Under the pieces are notes generated by a model. That model did not search any database. It saw only the letters and a program-made list of their open reading frames with translations, and was not told the origin of the DNA. This document shows, one piece after another, positions 8,069-15,932 of a stretch of 34,466 nt of DNA. The DNA lies in NCBI GenBank assembly GCA_039028695.1, contig JBCCHN010000044.1:1-34466 (forward strand), given 5' to 3'. Position numbers and translations under genes: made by a program. Source of the DNA: JANQKX01 sp039028695. Its GTDB lineage: Bacteria > Pseudomonadota > Alphaproteobacteria > Kiloniellales > Kiloniellaceae. Each line of letters starts with the position of its first letter. The first letter of the stretch is position 1.

Positions 8069-9511
8069 GTGACGTCGTCTTTACGTGCCCCAGATGCCAC
8101 CTTGATAAAGGCCATTCAGGCAATCGTGGGGGAGGCCGGGTGGAAACCCGGTCAGGAGGCCCAAGAGGCCCAGCGATATTTTGAAGACCCCAGAGGCCGG
8201 TTCCAGGGCGGGGGCTGTCTGATTGCGCTTCCCGAGTCAACGGAGCAAGTGGCCGAGATCCTGCGTCTCTGCGATAAGGCGAAAGCGGGCGTCATTCCCT
8301 ATGGCGGGGGCACGGGGGTCGTTGCCGGCCAGTTATCGATCGCCCGTGACGACGCGATTATCCTGTCCCTTGAGCGCATGAATCGCGTTCGGCAATTTTC
8401 TGTCGAAGAACGGGTGTTGACCGCCGAATCAGGCTGTATTCTGGAAAACCTGCACAGTTATGCCTTCGAAGCCGGGCTTATGTTTCCTTTGAGCATGGCG
8501 TCCAAGGGCAGTTGCAGCATCGGTGGAAACCTGGCCACCAACGCGGGTGGAATTCAGGTGCTGCGCCACGGCAATGCCCGAGACCTCTGCCTGGGCATCG
8601 AGGCCGTCTTCGCCAACGGTGACGTCTTCAGTGAACTCAGCCCCTTGCGTAAGAACAACACGGGCTACGACTTGCGCCATTTATTGATTGGCAGCGAAGG
8701 CACGCTTGGTGTCATTACCGCGGCTTCCTTGGTCTTAAAGCCCCTTGATCCCGAAACGGTGACAGTTTTCTGTGCGATGACGTCCCCCGGCAAGGCCTTG
8801 CGCTTATACAATCGCCTGGACAAGGTGCTCGGTGACAGCATCTCGGGCCTGGAATTGATGAGTGACTTTGGCCTCGATTTGGTCACAACTCATTTTCCCG
8901 CCCTCGCCAAGCCTTTTCGGGATCGGTACCCGTGGTATTTGTTAGTGGAAGTCGGCGGGCACCTGGGCATCCGCGCGCGGGTCGAAGACGTCCTGAGCGA
9001 GAGCATGGAGCTTGAGATTTTGCAGGACGCGGTCTTTGCCGATTCACAAGCTCAAAGAGCCGCGCTGTGGGACCTGCGCGAATATACGCCGGAAGCCAAT
9101 CGCCTGACAGGAGCGATTTGCAGCAGCGATACCTCGGTCCCCATCGGCCAGATCGAGCCCTTCATTGCCAGGGCGGCCCAGGCCGTGGCGAAGCAGCATC
9201 CCGGTCTGCGCATCAATAGCTATGGGCATATGGGCGATGGAAATATTCACCTGAATGTCTTCCCGCCCGCAGGTTTTTCCAAGGCTGATTTCCTGGCCGG
9301 CAATGGGGCTATCATCGATGCCGTGCGCATGGCGATCAATGAAACGACCCATCATTTTGGCGGCTCCATCAGTGCCGAGCACGGCATTGGACGGCTGAAA
9401 ACCAGCGACTTAAAGACCTACGCAGGCCACGCGAAACTAAAGGCGATGACGGCCGTCAAAAAGGCTCTGGACCCCAATGGCATTCTAAATCCGGGTGCGC
9501 TTATTGGCTGA
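8069..9511 (+). CDS. FAD-linked oxidase, GlcD/D-lactate dehydrogenase-like
   Basis: This 480-residue protein belongs to the vanillyl-alcohol oxidase/PCMH flavoprotein family. The N-terminal FAD domain has the pyrophosphate loop PYGGGTGVVAGQ and the SKGSCSIGGNLATNAGG segment. The C-terminal FAD-linked oxidase domain has GHMGDGNIHLNV and the terminal SAEHGIGRLKT and DPNGILNPGAL signatures. Such enzymes oxidise 2-hydroxyacids (glycolate, D-lactate, D-2-hydroxyglutarate) and pass electrons to the respiratory chain or an ETF. The exact acid is not determined. The GTG at 8069 has GGGAG eight bases upstream, so the longer frame from 7988 is rejected. It is divergent from the SDR gene across about 250 bp, so the pair may process one hydroxy/keto acid. 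Confidence 0.88.
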   Translation: MTSSLRAPDATLIKAIQAIVGEAGWKPGQEAQEAQRYFEDPRGRFQGGGCLIALPESTEQVAEILRLCDKAKAGVIPYGGGTGVVAGQLSIARDDAIILSLERMNRVRQFSVEERVLTAESGCILENLHSYAFEAGLMFPLSMASKGSCSIGGNLATNAGGIQVLRHGNARDLCLGIEAVFANGDVFSELSPLRKNNTGYDLRHLLIGSEGTLGVITAASLVLKPLDPETVTVFCAMTSPGKALRLYNRLDKVLGDSISGLELMSDFGLDLVTTHFPALAKPFRDRYPWYLLVEVGGHLGIRARVEDVLSESMELEILQDAVFADSQAQRAALWDLREYTPEANRLTGAICSSDTSVPIGQIEPFIARAAQAVAKQHPGLRINSYGHMGDGNIHLNVFPPAGFSKADFLAGNGAIIDAVRMAINETTHHFGGSISAEHGIGRLKTSDLKTYAGHAKLKAMTAVKKALDPNGILNPGALIG

Positions 9512-9916
9512 TGATTACGCCCGGTTTCAAGATATCTCTGTGAGGAGCCCGCTACTCTGCCGGTGCAACGGGCGGTTTGGCGGCGTGTGAATCTTAGGGC
9601 CGCTTTGAGGCCGGCTCCCAATCCGGGGGGCATGACCAGGCGGGTCAGCTTGCCAGCGATGCCGGGGGGATCGACGACCGACTTGGCCGGGCGGTCGAGC
9701 CCGAGGCCGAAGACAATCGACGGATTCGTTGAATTTGCTGGCCCCGGGACCCTTCAAAATAGCCTCATGACCATTGGAAATTTATTGTTCAAGTCGCTTG
9801 AAGCTATATGGTGTGTATGGGCAAGATTTGGTTGGCCCGAGGCACCTTTAGGCCAGGGCATGAAGAGATCGCCGTGTCGAACCAGCGAGATTTGTGTAGG
9901 AAAAGGATAGTCGGTT
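9512..9916. other. Intergenic region without a supported gene
   Basis: The first half (to about 9740) is GC-rich. On the minus strand it has a coding-like but startless frame (reading IVFGLGLDRPAKSVVD and then LTRLVMPPGLGAGLK) that I cannot assign, possibly a gene remnant. The second half (9765-9905) is AT-rich and probably holds the promoter of the glycosyltransferase gene. Confidence 0.4.
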
Positions 9917-10948
9917 TTGGCCTCAAATGATCCGAAAGTTGCGCCCTTGTTCCGCATCGAGCCCGTGATCGAGATGGTCGAACCGGATACGGCGGATCGG
10001 TGGTTTCGAGTGGCGGTGCTTATTCCCTGTTATAACGAAGAACATGCGGTGGCAAAGGTCGTGCATGACTTCCAAGAGGCGCTCCCGGACGCGGCGGTTT
10101 ATGTCTACGACAACGCTTCGGAAGATCGTACAAGCGAGGTCGCAAGGGCTGCCGGCGCCATCGTCCGCAGCGAGCTGCAGCGCGGTAAAGGCAACGTGGT
10201 GCGGCGAATGTTCGCTGATGTGGACGCCGACATCTATGTGTTGGTCGATGGGGATGATACCTATAACGCCTTTAAGGCACCGCAGCTGATCGAATGCCTC
10301 TTGAAAAATAGTCTTGATTTGGTGAACGCATCGCGTTCGCACAAAGCTAAGGAGGCCTATCGACCCGGGCACCAGTTTGGCAATCGCTTGTTATCTGGCG
10401 CTGTGGGATGGCTTTTTGGCCAACGATTGGATGATATGCTGTCTGGCTACAAGGTTTTTTCCCGGCGTTTTGTAAAATCGTTTCCGGCCTTGGCCGTTGG
10501 CTTTGAGATCGAAACCGAACTTACCGTTCACGCTCTCGAGCAGCGCATGCCGCTGACCGAGGTGGTCACCGACTACAAGGAACGACCGGTCGGCTCCACG
10601 AGTAAGCTCAATACAGTTCGCGACGGCCTTCGGATCGGTTGGACGGTCATGAAGCTGCTTCGTGATGAACGGCCCTTGCCCTTTTTTGCGGTTATATTTG
10701 CCGTCTTGAGCTGCACCTCTGTCGGGCTGGCCGTGCCGGTCTTCATCGACTTTATCGAAACTGGGCTGGTTCCGCGTTTTCCCACGGCGATTTTGTCGGG
10801 CATGATCATGTTGCTTGGATTTTTTAGCCTGGCTTGTGGTTTTATCTTGGATACGGTCACGCGTGGGCGCCGAGAGTTGAAAAGAATTCACTATCTTTCC
10901 CTGCCCGACCCGGTTTCCGCGTCTATTCGGACACGTCCGGAAAGATAA
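9917..10948 (+). CDS. Family 2 glycosyltransferase with C-terminal membrane anchor
   Basis: This 343-residue GT-A glycosyltransferase resembles dolichyl/polyprenyl-phosphate sugar synthases. It has VAVLIPCYNEEHAV (33-46), the nucleotide-binding YVYDNASED (62-70), the metal-binding VDGDDTY (110-116, DxD type) and the acceptor region MLSGYKVFSRRFVKS. The C-terminal third has two likely membrane helices (about 255-280 and 295-318), placing the active site on the cytoplasmic face of the inner membrane. It probably transfers a sugar to a lipid carrier. The start is TTG at 9917 with AGGA about 10 nt upstream. The in-frame ATG at 9974 lacks a site. It converges on the DUF2142-like gene with a 34-bp gap that contains the palindrome CCCTATAGGG. 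Confidence 0.85.
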   Translation: MASNDPKVAPLFRIEPVIEMVEPDTADRWFRVAVLIPCYNEEHAVAKVVHDFQEALPDAAVYVYDNASEDRTSEVARAAGAIVRSELQRGKGNVVRRMFADVDADIYVLVDGDDTYNAFKAPQLIECLLKNSLDLVNASRSHKAKEAYRPGHQFGNRLLSGAVGWLFGQRLDDMLSGYKVFSRRFVKSFPALAVGFEIETELTVHALEQRMPLTEVVTDYKERPVGSTSKLNTVRDGLRIGWTVMKLLRDERPLPFFAVIFAVLSCTSVGLAVPVFIDFIETGLVPRFPTAILSGMIMLLGFFSLACGFILDTVTRGRRELKRIHYLSLPDPVSASIRTRPER

Positions 10949-10982
10949 GAGCCCTAAGTCGTATGGTGGCGACCCGCTGCCC

Positions 10983-12656
10983 CTATAGGGTCGATCTTGC
11001 CGAGCGGGCTCGACGAAGGGCGACCATGCCGCCAACCGCCGCCAATGCCCAACCAAGCAGCAGGGTTGCGAACCCCACGTTGGGATATCCCAAATATCCG
11101 AGCTGCTCGGTAAGGCCAGACCAATCCCATAAGCACGAATGGTCGTGGGGCAATTGATAGGTCTTGTTCGTGCCGGCTTTAAAGGCGCACCCACTGAACA
11201 GGAGCAGTTGGAACCAAAAGGAAAGCAATGCGTATCCGAGAGAATAGGCGGCTAATCCGGACACAAGCCATCGCAGCAGCTTAGAGCGCCAGATCACCGC
11301 CAATCCGAGGGCGGCGGCAAAGGCGAGGGGCACGGACAAAATATGAAGATACCAGCCCGGTGTTCCGATGCCGCGCCCGTCAAAGGCAAGTCTGACAAGG
11401 ATATGGTACATCAGGCCAAGGACCGTCGGTGCCACCAAATAGACCGGCAGCCAAGTGACGCTGCCGATTGGAGTGCGACGTTGACCCCAAAAATACGCCC
11501 CCATTAGAATGAGGAAGAGGGCGACCGGACCTGCGAGCATTCCCTCGGGCAGGCGCGCCAACGACCAGGTCCCCGGCCAGAAGATTGATGCCACCATGCT
11601 TGCCATGCCCCGCGCCAGAGCAAGCAACGAAAAGTGTTCGCGCAGACCCTCTATGAGGCCGCCTTGATGGGACAAGCGGATAAACTCGTCTGACCCAACA
11701 AAAGATCCTTGAGTGAATAGCTTGGTAAAGTACCACCAGCCGCAAATGCTCACCGCGATCAAGCCGGCCATGGCAAGATTCATCAAAATACGCCGGCGAT
11801 CCGCGTGCCCCGCACCAGCTTGGGGAGGCAAGAGTACCCGTGCGGTGAGAAACAGGAAAAAACCGAACCCAATGGGCAGGAACAATGCCTTCGTCAGGCC
11901 GCCCAAGCCCAGAAGAATGCCAACACCGGCATAGTCCCAAAAGCCGCTTTCGGCGAAGCAGATTTTCAACGCCAATGCCCATAAAGGCCCCATCAATAAT
12001 AAGCACAGGGAGTCGTTGCCCATGCGCGCCATTTCAGGAAAAAACATGGCCGCGAACAAAGGCCACGTCGCCATGACGACCGGCACCGCCGAGGTTGCAG
12101 GATGGGACGCGGCTAGTTTTTGTTCAATGGCGGGCCAAAAGTGCCAGGTGGCCCATATTCCGCAGGCAAAGCCAATAAACGCAAAGGCAAAGGATACCAC
12201 GCGAAGGGCCAGAATATGGTCAACCCAACTCAGGTGTTTGGTCAAAAGGTATATCGGTGCCTGTGAGAGGTAATAAAGGGGCGGGTGTTGGGATTGCCAA
12301 TTCAGCGTTCGCCCTTGTTTGAACGTGCGCGGCTTTTTTGGCTGCCGATGAAGCTCGGATTTAGCTGATTTAGGCGCGTCGCGAAACTCACGGTAGGTTA
12401 AGTTACCGGTCTTCTCAAAAGGCGGTCTATTGCCATAGGCATTGGGTGCATTGTTGCCATAGGACTCTACGATCCGCGAAAGTTTGTCGACCCCATAGTG
12501 TGGTCGGTGACCCGTCTCGGCCAGTTGCTGGGTATAGGAATAATGAGCCGGCTCGTCGAAACCCTCCCAGGGCGGCAAAAAGGCAAGGTGGCCCAGCCCG
12601 ATGGCGGCGATCGCGAGCAGAAAAAGCACCAGGGAGGATCTGAAATTGGATTTCAT
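10983..12656 (-). CDS. Multi-spanning membrane protein, DUF2142/GT39-like
   Basis: This 557-residue protein has about 10-12 hydrophobic helices and a large first periplasmic loop (residues 30-115). It carries an early acidic motif just after the first helix (PPWEGFDEPAHYSYTQQLA), where GT-C glycosyltransferases place their catalytic Asp/Glu. The loop continues with HPPLYYLSQAP, which is typical of DUF2142 and Dol-P-Man-type transferases. The expected role is transfer of a sugar from a polyprenyl-phosphate donor, possibly the product of the convergent GT2 enzyme, to an envelope acceptor. That pairing is inferred. The ATG at 12656 has no strong Shine-Dalgarno, but the first helix follows at once. 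Confidence 0.72.
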   Translation of the reverse strand: MKSNFRSSLVLFLLAIAAIGLGHLAFLPPWEGFDEPAHYSYTQQLAETGHRPHYGVDKLSRIVESYGNNAPNAYGNRPPFEKTGNLTYREFRDAPKSAKSELHRQPKKPRTFKQGRTLNWQSQHPPLYYLSQAPIYLLTKHLSWVDHILALRVVSFAFAFIGFACGIWATWHFWPAIEQKLAASHPATSAVPVVMATWPLFAAMFFPEMARMGNDSLCLLLMGPLWALALKICFAESGFWDYAGVGILLGLGGLTKALFLPIGFGFFLFLTARVLLPPQAGAGHADRRRILMNLAMAGLIAVSICGWWYFTKLFTQGSFVGSDEFIRLSHQGGLIEGLREHFSLLALARGMASMVASIFWPGTWSLARLPEGMLAGPVALFLILMGAYFWGQRRTPIGSVTWLPVYLVAPTVLGLMYHILVRLAFDGRGIGTPGWYLHILSVPLAFAAALGLAVIWRSKLLRWLVSGLAAYSLGYALLSFWFQLLLFSGCAFKAGTNKTYQLPHDHSCLWDWSGLTEQLGYLGYPNVGFATLLLGWALAAVGGMVALRRARSARSTL

Positions 12657-12982
12657 GGGGCTCTATGGGGACTATAGGGATCCGTGCACTCCCCAGGTTT
12701 CGTAACCCAGATAGAGTGTCGAATGAGGACGATCACGTTGGCGATTATTTTCTGGTCATAATAGTTTCGCAAGAAGTAGTTTCCACCCGACGTTAGAATT
12801 CTCGCGCCACTTTGTATGACGGACGACAGATCCTGCCGATCGATAAAGCCGGTCAACCAATGACCGCGACCGATCCTTCACCGCGGAGCCGTCAGGGGAC
12901 CGACGTCATGCTTTGGTCAAAATAAATGATCAAAATTGGTAAATAATGTTAATTCGCTTACGGTGACTGAATTTGATATTAG
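12657..12982. other. AT-rich divergent intergenic region
   Basis: About 325 bp between the DUF2142-like gene and the possible TetR-like fragment. A minus-strand frame of 67 residues is present but lacks any recognisable feature. The stretch 12915-12980 is AT-rich and probably contains promoters in both directions. I see no hairpin or repeat of note. Confidence 0.35.
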
Positions 12983-13348
12983 TTGCGACGAGATCGTGTT
13001 TTGCCGCGCCCCTGCCTAAAAGATCAACGTTGGTCCCAGGTGCTGAATGCCTTGCAAATCCGCATCGCCCGCTATGGCGCGGAGGAGGCGACCCCTGAGC
13101 GCATTACCGAAGAGTCGGGACTGGCCCGGGTCATGGTCCGTTGGACCCGTGGTTTCGTGGACGAGATTGCCGGTGTTGTGAGAAAATCACAGCCCCGGGC
13201 GGATGAGGATGCGGTCCAGGCGGTGGACGCGGGTCCGGCGGCGCTTTTTTGCATTGTGGAATCCATGGCACCACTGGGCCTCATAACCGGTCTGCCCCAG
13301 GCCACCCGCGGGGCCGCCCTGCGCCTGGCCGGAACTCTGGCGGGCTAG
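12983..13348 (+). CDS. Short protein with a degenerate TetR-like helix-turn-helix
   Basis: This 121-residue frame ends 26 bp before the enolase-superfamily gene. Residues about 20-65 resemble a TetR DNA-binding domain: an Arg/Ala-rich first helix (LNALQIRIARYG), TPERITEESGLARVMV in the place of the HTH, and RWTRGFVDEIAGVV in the place of the usual YxHF-x-x-K-x-x-L segment. The key aromatic positions are changed, and the ligand-binding domain (normally about 130 residues) is mostly missing. The only starts are TTG (12983, 13001) and a GTG at 13040, none with a good ribosome-binding site. It may be a decayed or truncated regulator of the downstream gene. A chance reading frame is not excluded. 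Confidence 0.4.
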   Translation: MRRDRVLPRPCLKDQRWSQVLNALQIRIARYGAEEATPERITEESGLARVMVRWTRGFVDEIAGVVRKSQPRADEDAVQAVDAGPAALFCIVESMAPLGLITGLPQATRGAALRLAGTLAG

Positions 13349-13374
13349 GGGGTGGGCTCGGGAAGGGAGCTGTC

Positions 13375-14499
13375 GTGAAGATCGCGCGCATCGACATTAC
13401 CCATCACCGGCTCGAGCTCGATCCGCCCTTCTGGCCGACCTGGGACAGCCGACCCCGACCCCTCTTCGCCGCCGCTCTTGTCCGGGTGGAGAGCGACAGC
13501 GGCCATGTGGGCTATGGCTCGGGAGACGCCATGCCGGGCTTTGATGGTCATGAAGAGCTGTTCTTGGGCCGCGATCCTCTGGACTTGGCCGGTCATTACG
13601 GCGTGATTGAGAACCTGAGCTTTCACCTGGGCAAGTGCTGGCCCTTGGATCTGGCCCTCTGGGACTTGGCCGGTAAAATCCATGATAAATCCGTCTGGCA
13701 GATGCTCGGGGGAACGTCCACGCCCTTGCCCGCCTACGCTTCCTTGGGACAGCGGCGCGATCTTGACGGCACGGTCCGGGCCGCCCGGGCTGCGGTGGCG
13801 CGGGGCTTCAAGGCGGTCAAAATTCGGTTCTTCCGGGAGGACTGGCGCGAGGATGTGGCGGTTGCCCAGGCAGTGCGCGCGGCGTTGGGCGCCGAGGTTG
13901 ACTTAATGGTGGACTGTAACCAGGCCTGGCGCATGCAGTGGGATCGCCGACCCTACCGTGGCTATGACGAGGCGCTGGCGCTGCTCCGGGCGCTGGAACC
14001 CATCGGAATCTATTGGATTGAGGAGCCTCTGTTTCGCGGGGACCATGACGGCCTCAGGCAGATGCGCCGGGAAAGCGGGATTAGAATTGCTGGCGGCGAG
14101 CTGACTCGCGAGACTCATGAAGCCGCCCAGATGGTGCGTCACGGTTGTTTCGATGTCCTGCAATGCGATGTGGCTCTGGCCGGCGGTATTAGCGGCTTGC
14201 GCCCCATCGCCAGGCTTTGCCAAATGCACGATGTGCTCTTTACCCCCCACACTTGGGGCAACGGCATCATGCTGGCGGCGGCGGTTCAATTCATGGCCGG
14301 GATCGGCAGGCCCCCCAATCCACAAAAGCCCGCTTACCTTGAGGTCCCTGATGATCCGCCGGACTGGACCCCGGACAAGCGGGATTTCATGCTTACCGAG
14401 CCAATTTTGGTGACACCCGATGGCACTCTTCTACCGCCCACGTCACCGGGGTTGGGTTTCGAGCTTGATCGGCAGCGACTAGCGCGAACGCGGATCTAG
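13375..14499 (+). CDS. Enolase-superfamily enzyme, mandelate racemase/sugar-acid dehydratase group
   Basis: This 374-residue protein has the N-terminal capping domain and the (beta/alpha)7 barrel of the mandelate racemase/muconate lactonising family. The metal ligands are visible as D180 (VDCNQAW), E216 (WIEEPLF) and E242 (AGGELTRE). The acid/base side shows K149-x-R151 (AVKIRFF) on the second strand, D265 (QCDVA) and H292 (TPHTWGNG), the Asp-His dyad of the mandelate racemase subgroup. It abstracts the alpha proton of a carboxylate, most likely as a sugar-acid dehydratase or racemase. The substrate is unknown. The GTG at 13375 follows GGAAGGGAG at about 6 nt, so the longer frame from 13249 is not used. 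It is convergent with the ketopantoate-reductase-like gene, only 10 bp away. Confidence 0.87.
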   Translation: MKIARIDITHHRLELDPPFWPTWDSRPRPLFAAALVRVESDSGHVGYGSGDAMPGFDGHEELFLGRDPLDLAGHYGVIENLSFHLGKCWPLDLALWDLAGKIHDKSVWQMLGGTSTPLPAYASLGQRRDLDGTVRAARAAVARGFKAVKIRFFREDWREDVAVAQAVRAALGAEVDLMVDCNQAWRMQWDRRPYRGYDEALALLRALEPIGIYWIEEPLFRGDHDGLRQMRRESGIRIAGGELTRETHEAAQMVRHGCFDVLQCDVALAGGISGLRPIARLCQMHDVLFTPHTWGNGIMLAAAVQFMAGIGRPPNPQKPAYLEVPDDPPDWTPDKRDFMLTEPILVTPDGTLLPPTSPGLGFELDRQRLARTRI

Positions 14500-14509
14500 A
14501 GCCCAGGTC

Positions 14510-15493
14510 CTAACGCCGACTGCAGATTGATTCGCGGGCCTTGATAAGCTGCAGGATGCTTTGGTGCCGGGTCGCTGAAAGTCCGTGGGTTTTGGCCAGA
14601 CGAATGACGGCACCGTTCAGGAAATCGATCTCGGTTCTTCTTCCGGCCTGCAAGTCTTGCAGCATGGAGGAGCGATGGCCCGTGGACCGGGGAAAGATGA
14701 TCGACCGCAAGGTTTCATCCACGTAATGACGGCCATTTTCTGCGGGACGATAGTCAAAGGCCATGGCGAAGGCCGCCAATGTTTCCTCCGCCAGGCCCAT
14801 GATCAAGGCCCGAGAATTCGGATCCTCGATCAACTCGCCATAGGTCTGCCCGGTGATAGCCCCCGTCGGGTTCATAAAGCTATTGAACAGCAGCTTAAAA
14901 GCGATGGTCTCGCGGATCGAGGAATCGTGGGCCATCGGGATAAATCCCCGTTTGGAGACCTCAAGCATCTGGCGCAGGGGCGTAACGTCATCACCCAGCC
15001 CTTGGTCGCTGCCCAAAAGGGATCCGCAGAGAATAGGGCTAGAGTGCGCGGTAACGCTCACCAAAGTTGGGGCCTGGCGCACCATTCCGATCATCATCGC
15101 GCTTGAGTAGAGAGGGACATTCGGTGTCAAAAGGCCGCGGGCGATCTCCGCCGATCCCATACCGTTTTGCAGCATTAAGACCGGCGGGCAGCGATCCATT
15201 GCGGCAAAGGGTTGCAGTGCTGTCTTCACATCGTAGGCCTTAGTGGTCAGCACCAGCATGTCGGCTTGGCCGGCCTCTTCTCCCGGTGCGGCTGCATCCT
15301 GAACCGAGATGGTACCTTGCGGGATATCATGGTCGCCCAGCAAACCGGAGACACGAAGCGGGTTATTCCGCAAGCTGTCGATGGAAGCCTTTCGGGCCAG
15401 CAGCGAAACGCGCGCCCCGGCTTGGGCAAAATGGGCGGCCAGGCACAAGCCGACCGAACCCGCCCCAACGACGACAACATGATAGGACGACAT
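14510..15493 (-). CDS. 2-Dehydropantoate 2-reductase family protein (ApbA/PanE-like)
   Basis: This 327-residue NADPH-dependent reductase has the N-terminal Rossmann loop VVGAGSVG (residues 8-15), LTTKAYD with K85, and LQNGMG at 109-113. In the C-terminal helical domain it has the catalytic Lys (AFKLLFN, K200, N204) and the family's DETLRSI and FPRSTGHRSSMLQDL acceptor-site region with a Ser-Ser-Met-Leu-Gln-Asp core. The canonical reaction is ketopantoate to pantoate in coenzyme A synthesis, but genomes often hold several paralogs acting on other 2-ketoacids. The position beside an enolase-superfamily dehydratase hints at such a catabolic role. The ATG at 15493 has AGAGG about 10 nt upstream, and the TTG three codons earlier is less likely. 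Confidence 0.85.
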   Translation of the reverse strand: MSSYHVVVVGAGSVGLCLAAHFAQAGARVSLLARKASIDSLRNNPLRVSGLLGDHDIPQGTISVQDAAAPGEEAGQADMLVLTTKAYDVKTALQPFAAMDRCPPVLMLQNGMGSAEIARGLLTPNVPLYSSAMMIGMVRQAPTLVSVTAHSSPILCGSLLGSDQGLGDDVTPLRQMLEVSKRGFIPMAHDSSIRETIAFKLLFNSFMNPTGAITGQTYGELIEDPNSRALIMGLAEETLAAFAMAFDYRPAENGRHYVDETLRSIIFPRSTGHRSSMLQDLQAGRRTEIDFLNGAVIRLAKTHGLSATRHQSILQLIKARESICSRR

Positions 15494-15852
15494 CAAAAAC
15501 AAACCTCTTTACATAAGGGATCAAGGGCGCCCGATCCATGATCAGCATCTGTCCCTTTATTCCGACTTCTTAGGGGTAGTGTGCGGCGTCTGGCCGTAGC
15601 CTACGGAACTTACTCAAGAGTCCGTGGAGCGAATTTACATGCCCTCAGCCAGCAGGTGCCCACAGATACTCGAATTTAACCCATCCCCATCTTTCGCATT
15701 AAGGGGAATTTTGTGAAGCATATTAGAACTATTGACAATACCCGTGACAAGAGAATTCTTTGCTGCCCTTTACCCAAGGCTTTTGGGTTGCCAGTGCTTC
15801 ATGGGCATCCAAGGTGCATAAACCCAAGGACCGCGCGTGCACTTTAGCCCGG
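15494..15852. other. Intergenic region without a supported gene
   Basis: No frame with gene-like features. It presumably contains the promoter of the ketopantoate-reductase-like gene near 15500-15600 and the downstream region of the cyclase gene. A TTGACA occurs at 15731-15736, but a matching -10 element is not clear. Confidence 0.35.
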
Positions 15853-15932
15853 TTATTTTTCAGCCCCGTAGCATTTCAAATCCGTAGCATTTCAAATCCG
15901 TAGCATTTCAACTCCGTAGTATTTCAACCCCG
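15853..15932 (-). repeat. Tandem array 5 x 16 bp at the stop codon of the cyclase gene
   Basis: Read on the minus strand from the gene outward, the five units are CGGGGTTGAAATACTA, CGGAGTTGAAATGCTA, CGGATTTGAAATGCTA (twice) and the degenerate CGGGGCTGAAAAATAA. The first unit contains the last codons and the stop TGA (15924-15926) of the cyclase gene. The other four lie downstream in non-coding DNA, and each keeps the TGAAA core. Confidence 0.92.

Noticed and set aside
13249..13374. Longer N-terminus for the enolase-superfamily gene
   Set aside because: The added residues overlap the upstream frame and the GTG at 13375 has a much better ribosome-binding site and the family's normal start.
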